The notes under the pieces were generated by a model. The model saw nothing but the letters and a program-made list of their open reading frames with translations. It ran no database searches and had not been told where the DNA came from. Shown here in pieces: positions 58,613-64,000 of a stretch of DNA of 64,000 nucleotides. The number at the start of each line of letters is the position of its first letter. Within the stretch, counting starts at the first letter, position 1. Position numbers and translations under genes: made by a program. Source of the stretch: Clostridiales bacterium (GTDB lineage Bacteria > Bacillota > Clostridia > Lachnospirales > Lachnospiraceae); assembly GCA_020860565.1 (NCBI GenBank), contig JAJBUA010000033.1, positions 1-64,000 on the forward strand. Direction: 5' to 3'.

Positions 58613-61240
58613 CTACTTACTCGCAATCGCTGCCTGCGCCGCCGCCAGTCTGGCAATCGGTACGCGGAACGGAGATCAGGATACATAATCCAGTCCGAGT
58701 TTATGGCAGAACTCTACGGACGACGGATCTCCTCCGTGCTCGCCACAGATGCCCACATGCAGATCCGGACGGACGGATTTGCCCAGTTTCACTGCCATCT
58801 CCATCAGCTTGCCGACGCCGACCTGATCGAGTTTGGCGAATGGATCGTTCTCCAGAATCTTGGCATCATAGTAAGCGTTCAGGAACTTACCGGCGTCGTC
58901 ACGTGAGAAGCCGTAAGTCATCTGCGTCAGATCGTTGGTGCCAAAGCAGAAGAACTCCGCTTCCTTCGCGATCTCATCCGCAGTCAGCGCCGCTCTCGGA
59001 ATCTCGATCATCGTACCCACATGGTACTTCAGATCGGAACCGGCAGCCGCAATCTCCGCGTCCGCGGTTTCGACTACAGTCTTTTTACAATATTTGAGTT
59101 CCTTGATATCACCGATCAGCGGGATCATGATCTCCGGAACGATATCCCAGTCCGGATGAGCATTCTTCACGTTGATTGCCGCACGGATCACAGCCTTTGT
59201 CTGCATCACGGCGATCTCCGGATAAGTGACAGCCAGACGGCATCCGCGGTGACCCATCATCGGGTTGAATTCATGCAGGGCGTCACAGATCGCCCGAATC
59301 TCTTCTGCGGTCTTGCCCTTTGCCTTTGCGAGCTTCTCAATATCCGCCTCTTCGGTCGGTACAAACTCATGTAACGGCGGATCCAGGAAACGGATCGTAA
59401 CCGGGTTGCCTTCCATCGCCTCATAGAGCTTCTCGAAATCACCCTGCTGCAACGGCAGGATTTTCTCCAGTGCCACTTCTCTCTCCTCAACGGTATCGGA
59501 GCAGATCATCTCGCGGAACGCGTCAATGCGGTCGCCTTCAAAGAACATATGCTCGGTACGGCAAAGGCCGATACCTTCTGCTCCCAGCTCGCGCGCCTTT
59601 TTCGCATCCGTCGGCGTGTCGGAGTTTGTGCGGACCTTCAATGTCCGGTACTCATCCGCCCAGGCCATGATCCGGCCAAATTCACCGGCGATCTTTGCTT
59701 CTACAGTCGGGATCGCACCGTCATAGACGCAACCGGTAGAGCCGTCGAAGGAAATCACATCGCCCTCATGATATTCTTTGCCAGCCAGCGTAAATTTCTT
59801 ATTTGCTTCATCCATCACGATATCTCCACAGCCGGATACGCAGCAGGCGCCCATACCGCGCGCAACTACCGCCGCATGAGAGGTCATGCCGCCGCGGACG
59901 GTCAGAATACCCTGCGAAGCCTTCATACCGGTAATATCCTCCGGCGAGGTCTCCAGACGGACCAGAACAACCTTCTCTCCTCTTGCCGCCCAGTTTTCCG
60001 CATCCTCAGCGGTAAAGACAATCTTACCGCAGGCTGCGCCGGGTGCCGCGCCCAGAGCCTTGGCAATCGGCGTCGCAGCCTTCAGAGCCGCAGTATCAAA
60101 GGTCGGATGCAGCAGCGAATCCAGATTACGCGGATCAATCATCGCGACCGCTTCCTGCGGCGTGCGCATACCCTCGTCAACCAGATCGCAGGCAATCTTC
60201 AAAGCCGCCTGAGCGGTTCTCTTACCGTTTCTTGTCTGCAGCATATACAGTTTACCGTGCTCCACCGTAAACTCCATATCCTGCATGTCTCTGTAATGGT
60301 TCTCCAATGTCGCGCAAACATCTTTAAACTGAGCGAACGCCTCCGGGAATTTTTCCTCCATCTCTGTGATGTGCATGGGGGTACGCACACCTGCCACAAC
60401 GTCTTCGCCCTGCGCGTTCGTCAGGAACTCTCCGAACAGGCCCTTCGCTCCCGTCGCCGGGTCGCGGGTAAATGCAACACCGGTGCCGCAGTCGTCGCCC
60501 ATATTGCCGAAAGCCATCGACTGCACGTTAACAGCGGTTCCCCAGGAGTACGGGATATCGTTGTCACGACGGTATACATTGGCGCGGGGGTTGTCCCAGG
60601 AACGGAATACCGCCTTGATCGCGCCCATCAGCTGCTCCCTCGGGTCATCCGGGAACGGAGCACCGATCTTGGACTGATACTCAGCCTTAAACTGGTTTGC
60701 CAGTACCTTCAGGTCATCCGCTGTCAGTTCCACATCCTGCTTTACGCCTTTTTCTTCTTTCATCTTGTCGATCAGCGCTTCAAAATACTTCTTTCCGACC
60801 TCCATAACAACATCGGAATACATCTGAATAAATCTCCGGTAGCAATCCCAGGCCCAACGGGGGTTGTTGGACTGTCTGGCGATGACATTGACAACGTCTT
60901 CATTCAGACCCAGGTTTAAGATGGTATCCATCATACCCGGCATGGACGCGCGCGCTCCGGAACGCACTGACACCAACAACGGATTCTCAAAACTGCCGAA
61001 CTTCTTGCCGGTAATCTCCTCCATCTTTACGATGTACTCATTAATCTGAGCCTGAATCTCATCGTTGATCTCGCGGCCATCCTCATAATACTGAGTGCAG
61101 GCCTCTGTCGTGATGGTAAAGCCCTGCGGAACCGGAAGACCGATATTGGTCATCTCCGCAAGGTTGGCGCCCTTGCCGCCGAGAAGGTTTCTCATGCCGG
61201 CATCGCCTTCGGTGAATAAATATACCCACTTCTTTGCCAT
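58613..61240 (-). CDS. ppdK: Pyruvate, phosphate dikinase with in-frame TGA at the conserved catalytic Cys codon (candidate selenoprotein)
   Basis: ORF 58676-61240 shows full PPDK architecture (GGKGANLAEMTNIGLPVP, RGGMTSHAAVVARGMGACCVSG); past the TGA at 58676-58678 the frame reads SPFRVPIARLAAAQAAIASK then TAG at 58613-58615. Confidence 0.85.
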
Positions 61241-61338
61241 TGGTTTTTCCTCCTGATTTGTAGTTTTCTATATCCCAGCTTTAGTATAGCATACTTTTAA
61301 ATGGCGTAAAGTTTTTTTTTGAAAAATATAGGCAAAAA

Positions 61339-61890
61339 CTAGTCATATTGAATGCGTTTTTTTGTTTCTTTTGCGGAATCTTCGCTCACCAGCAGCCGCA
61401 CCAGCTCCAGTCCCAGATCAATCGCGAATCCCAGTCCGCGGGCGGTCGTAATATTGCCGTCGGTCACCACTCCCTGTGTCGTATAAATACCTCCGCGAAA
61501 TTCGCTCTCGCATCCCGGGAAACAGGTCGCCGTCTTTCCCTCAAGGAATCCATGCCGCCCCAGCACGACACCGGGAGCCGCACAGATCGCCGCAATCCGT
61601 CTCCCATCTGTCTGCGCCTGTCTTAATCCATCAATTAACGGCTTACACGCTGACAGATGTTCCGATCCGGGCAGCCCTCCCGGCAGAAAGATCACGTCTC
61701 CGTCTGAAAAATCCACATCCTCTACCACGGCATCCGCCTGAATGCGAATTCCGTGTGAACTGACGATCTCCTTACGCTGCTCCACCGATACCAGGATCGT
61801 TTCCACCTGATTTCGTCTCAAAATGTCAACCACACTCAGGCACTCCACTTCTTCTGTGCCATCCGCGATCATCGCGTATACTTTTGCCAT
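61339..61890 (-). CDS. DJ-1/PfpI family protein
   Basis: MAKVYAMIADGTEEVECLSVVDILRR, DVIFLPGGLPGSEHL, IAAICAAPGVVL. Confidence 0.95.
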   Translation of the reverse strand: MAKVYAMIADGTEEVECLSVVDILRRNQVETILVSVEQRKEIVSSHGIRIQADAVVEDVDFSDGDVIFLPGGLPGSEHLSACKPLIDGLRQAQTDGRRIAAICAAPGVVLGRHGFLEGKTATCFPGCESEFRGGIYTTQGVVTDGNITTARGLGFAIDLGLELVRLLVSEDSAKETKKRIQYD

Positions 61891-62069
61891 TCCATCTCCT
61901 CCTACTGATAATAATTTTTTGTTTCTTTTAAATGATTTTGCGGACCGCGCACAAACGCGATCCGCTTGTTCATACCCCATGACCCGTCCGAAGTCAGTAT
62001 GTCCTTGCGTGCGGGCACGCAGTCTATACCGCCGCCGTCCGGGACTTTCCTGGTAAACTTATTCTTAAA

Positions 62070-63458
62070 TTAAAAGCGAAACTTCTCTTCAAAATAGCCC
62101 TTTAATTCCGCAATCGGAATTCTCACCTGCTCCATCGTATCACGGTCACGCACGGTCACCGCCTGATCCTGTTCCGACTCAAAGTCATACGTCACGCAGA
62201 ACGGCGTACCGATCTCATCCTGTCTGCGGTATCTCTTACCGATATTGCCTCTGTCATCATACTCACAATTATAGTATTTGCAGAGTTCTGTATAAATCCT
62301 TTCCGCGCCCTCATTCAGCTTCTTGGACAATGGAAGTACGCCGATCTTCACCGGAGCAATCGCCGGGTGGAAATGCAGTACGGTACGTACATCGCCCTCA
62401 CCGATCTCTTCCTCATCATAAGCCGCACACAGGAATGCCAGCGTCACACGATCCGCTCCCAGTGACGGCTCGATCACGTACGGAATATATTTTTCCTTCT
62501 GTTCATCATCAAAATAGGTCATATCCTGACCGGAAGTATTCTGATGCTGGGTCAGATCATAGTCTGTGCGGTCCGCAATTCCCCAGAGCTCACCCCAGCC
62601 GAACGGGAAGAGGAATTCGATATCTGTGGTTCCCTTGCTGTAGAAGCAAAGCTCCTCCGGCGAATGGTCGCGCAGACGCATCTCATCTTCCTTAATGCCC
62701 AGAGACAGCAGCCAGTCACGGCAGAAGCCTCTCCAGTACTGGAACCATTCCAGATCAGTACCCGGCTTGCAAAAAAATTCCAGTTCCATCTGTTCAAACT
62801 CGCGGGTACGGAAGGTAAAGTTACCTGGCGTAATCTCGTTGCGGAACGACTTGCCGATCTGTCCGATGCCGAAAGGTACCTTTTTACGGGATGTACGCTG
62901 AACATTCTTAAAATTAACAAAGATGCCCTGCGCGGTCTCCGGACGCAGATAAACGGTATTCTTTGCGTCCTCTGTTACGCCCTGGAAGGTCTTGAACATC
63001 AGGTTGAACTGACGGATATCGGTAAAATCGTGCTTACCGCAGGACGGGCAGGGAATCTGGTTATCTTCGATATACTGTTTCATCTGCTCCTGACTCCAGC
63101 CGTCGACGGTTCCCTCGATGGTAATGCCTTTTTCTTCCATATAATCTTCGATCAGCTTGTCGGCGCGGAAACGCTCTTTGCAGGCCTTGCAGTCCATCAG
63201 CGGGTCGGAAAAGCCGCCCAGATGTCCGGATGCCACCCAGGTCTGTGAATTCATCAGGATTGCGCAGTCAACACCCACGTTCCAGGGGCTCTCCTGCACG
63301 AATTTCTGCCACCAGGCGCGTTTGACATTATTTTTCAGCTCCACGCCGAGATTGCCGTAATCCCAGGTGTTGGCAAGTCCGCCGTATATCTCCGAACCCG
63401 GGTATACAAAGCCTCGGTTTTTTGCCAGAGCTACGATTTTTTCCATTGTCTTTTCCAT
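62070..63458 (-). CDS. glyS: Glycine--tRNA ligase (dimeric type)
   Basis: [66 protein letters not shown]. Confidence 0.98.
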   Translation of the reverse strand: MEKTMEKIVALAKNRGFVYPGSEIYGGLANTWDYGNLGVELKNNVKRAWWQKFVQESPWNVGVDCAILMNSQTWVASGHLGGFSDPLMDCKACKERFRADKLIEDYMEEKGITIEGTVDGWSQEQMKQYIEDNQIPCPSCGKHDFTDIRQFNLMFKTFQGVTEDAKNTVYLRPETAQGIFVNFKNVQRTSRKKVPFGIGQIGKSFRNEITPGNFTFRTREFEQMELEFFCKPGTDLEWFQYWRGFCRDWLLSLGIKEDEMRLRDHSPEELCFYSKGTTDIEFLFPFGWGELWGIADRTDYDLTQHQNTSGQDMTYFDDEQKEKYIPYVIEPSLGADRVTLAFLCAAYDEEEIGEGDVRTVLHFHPAIAPVKIGVLPLSKKLNEGAERIYTELCKYYNCEYDDRGNIGKRYRRQDEIGTPFCVTYDFESEQDQAVTVRDRDTMEQVRIPIAELKGYFEEKFRF

Positions 63459-63532
63459 CTCAGATTTCCTCTCTCCTCTTTTTTATCAGACAGGGAGTTA
63501 TAACTCCTCTGTTCTTTATTGATGTTCCATCC

Positions 63533-63676
63533 GTCCGTGAGAGGAAAGAATATCTTCCGAGGACCGTTTGCACTTAGGTTTTCACGTAGCGGTACTAAAC
63601 TCACCGGAAAAACATCCGGTTCGTTAAGTGCCGACGTGAAAAATGTCCTCTACAGATATTCTTTCCTCTCACGGAC
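63533..63676. repeat. Long palindromic element, copy 2
   Basis: Perfect 23-bp terminal inverted repeat GTCCGTGAGAGGAAAGAATATCT/AGATATTCTTTCCTCTCACGGAC; reverse complement aligns with 37918-38055. Confidence 0.9.
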
Positions 63677-63742
63677 TACTTTGTTGGCAAAATGAGCATC
63701 CTTCCTCTCTCGCTGGATTATAGCATGTCACCCGCCAATATT

Positions 63743-64000
63743 TCAATACCCGTCCTGCATCATCTTTAAAATTTCCAGAGAGTGAAAAGGATGATCCAGA
63801 AATTTTTTCTTTAGGATTTCTATGTTCTCACTGAGTTCTTTCTGTGCGTCTTCCCGAAGGATAAATGTATACAGACGTTCCAGCGGCGCCGCTATAATGT
63901 ACTCCCATGCGTAGCGTGCTGAGTCGCCGGCCTGCCCCGGCGGCTGCTCGGTGTATTCTCCGTTGATGACCAGGATGCGCAGTTCAAAGATGCGCTGCAC
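63743..64000 (-). CDS. recO: DNA repair protein RecO, C-terminal part (truncated by window edge)
   Basis: FELRILVINGEY...DSARYAWEYIIAAPLERLYTFILRE...FHSLEILKMM; upstream of glyS. Confidence 0.75.
   Translation of the reverse strand: MQRIFELRILVINGEYTEQPPGQAGDSARYAWEYIIAAPLERLYTFILREDAQKELSENIEILKKKFLDHPFHSLEILKMMQDGY

Noticed and set aside
58434-58688. 84-aa plus-strand ORF over the ppdK 3' end
   Set aside because: Its C-terminal half is antisense to the conserved post-TGA ppdK codons; no independent coding evidence
59549-60919. 456-aa plus-strand ORF
   Set aside because: Antisense to ppdK; shadow ORF
58613-61240. Genome-wide TGA recoding as the explanation for the ppdK TGA
   Set aside because: Other genes in the window end with TGA at the expected C-terminus (e.g. 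the YesM-type kinase), so TGA is a normal stop here
63460-63530. Possible T-box or dedicated regulator upstream of glyS (GGAGTTATAACTCC palindrome)
   Set aside because: No T-box consensus; short self-complementary sequence alone is not sufficient evidence
37918-63676. Repeated palindromes considered as a CRISPR array
   Set aside because: Only two copies 25 kb apart, no regular spacers, no cas genes in the window

Overview
A 64 kb chromosomal window from a Firmicute, most likely Lachnospiraceae/Clostridia judging by gene content and gene order. The left part (about 0-32 kb) is accessory or metabolic. It holds an uncharacterised catabolic cluster with an AraC-type regulator, a tRNA-Leu(AAG), a RelE/HigB-like toxin-antitoxin pair, the infC-rpmI-rplT operon, a GntR/TRAP/enolase-superfamily cluster, rqcH, an Fe/sugar-phosphate-type ABC transporter with a YesM/YesN-type two-component system, and a Ugp-type ABC cluster with an embedded phosphodiesterase. 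The right part (about 32-64 kb) is mostly conserved housekeeping genes on the minus strand: glgX, serS, thiN-rpe-rsgA-prkC-prpC-rlmN-rsmB-yugP-like-fmt-def-priA, murF, murE, fhs, ftsK/spoIIIE, tepA-like, holA, ppdK, DJ-1/PfpI, glyS and recO (partial). The strongest observation is in ppdK. An in-frame TGA sits exactly where the invariant catalytic Cys of the C-terminal LGLDYVS[C]SPFRVPIARLAAAQA motif belongs. The reading frame continues with the conserved C-terminus to a TAG, and a hairpin with bacterial-SECIS-like geometry follows the TGA. This is a candidate selenocysteine PPDK, or else a very recent nonsense mutation or sequencing error. Other notable signals are two distant copies of a ~140-bp palindromic element with perfect 23-bp terminal arms that differ by compensatory base-pair changes, an in-frame amber codon splitting a YesN-type response regulator, a toxin ORF with no canonical start codon, and several well-defined operator/promoter architectures. 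All calls are from reading the sequence; no database search was run.
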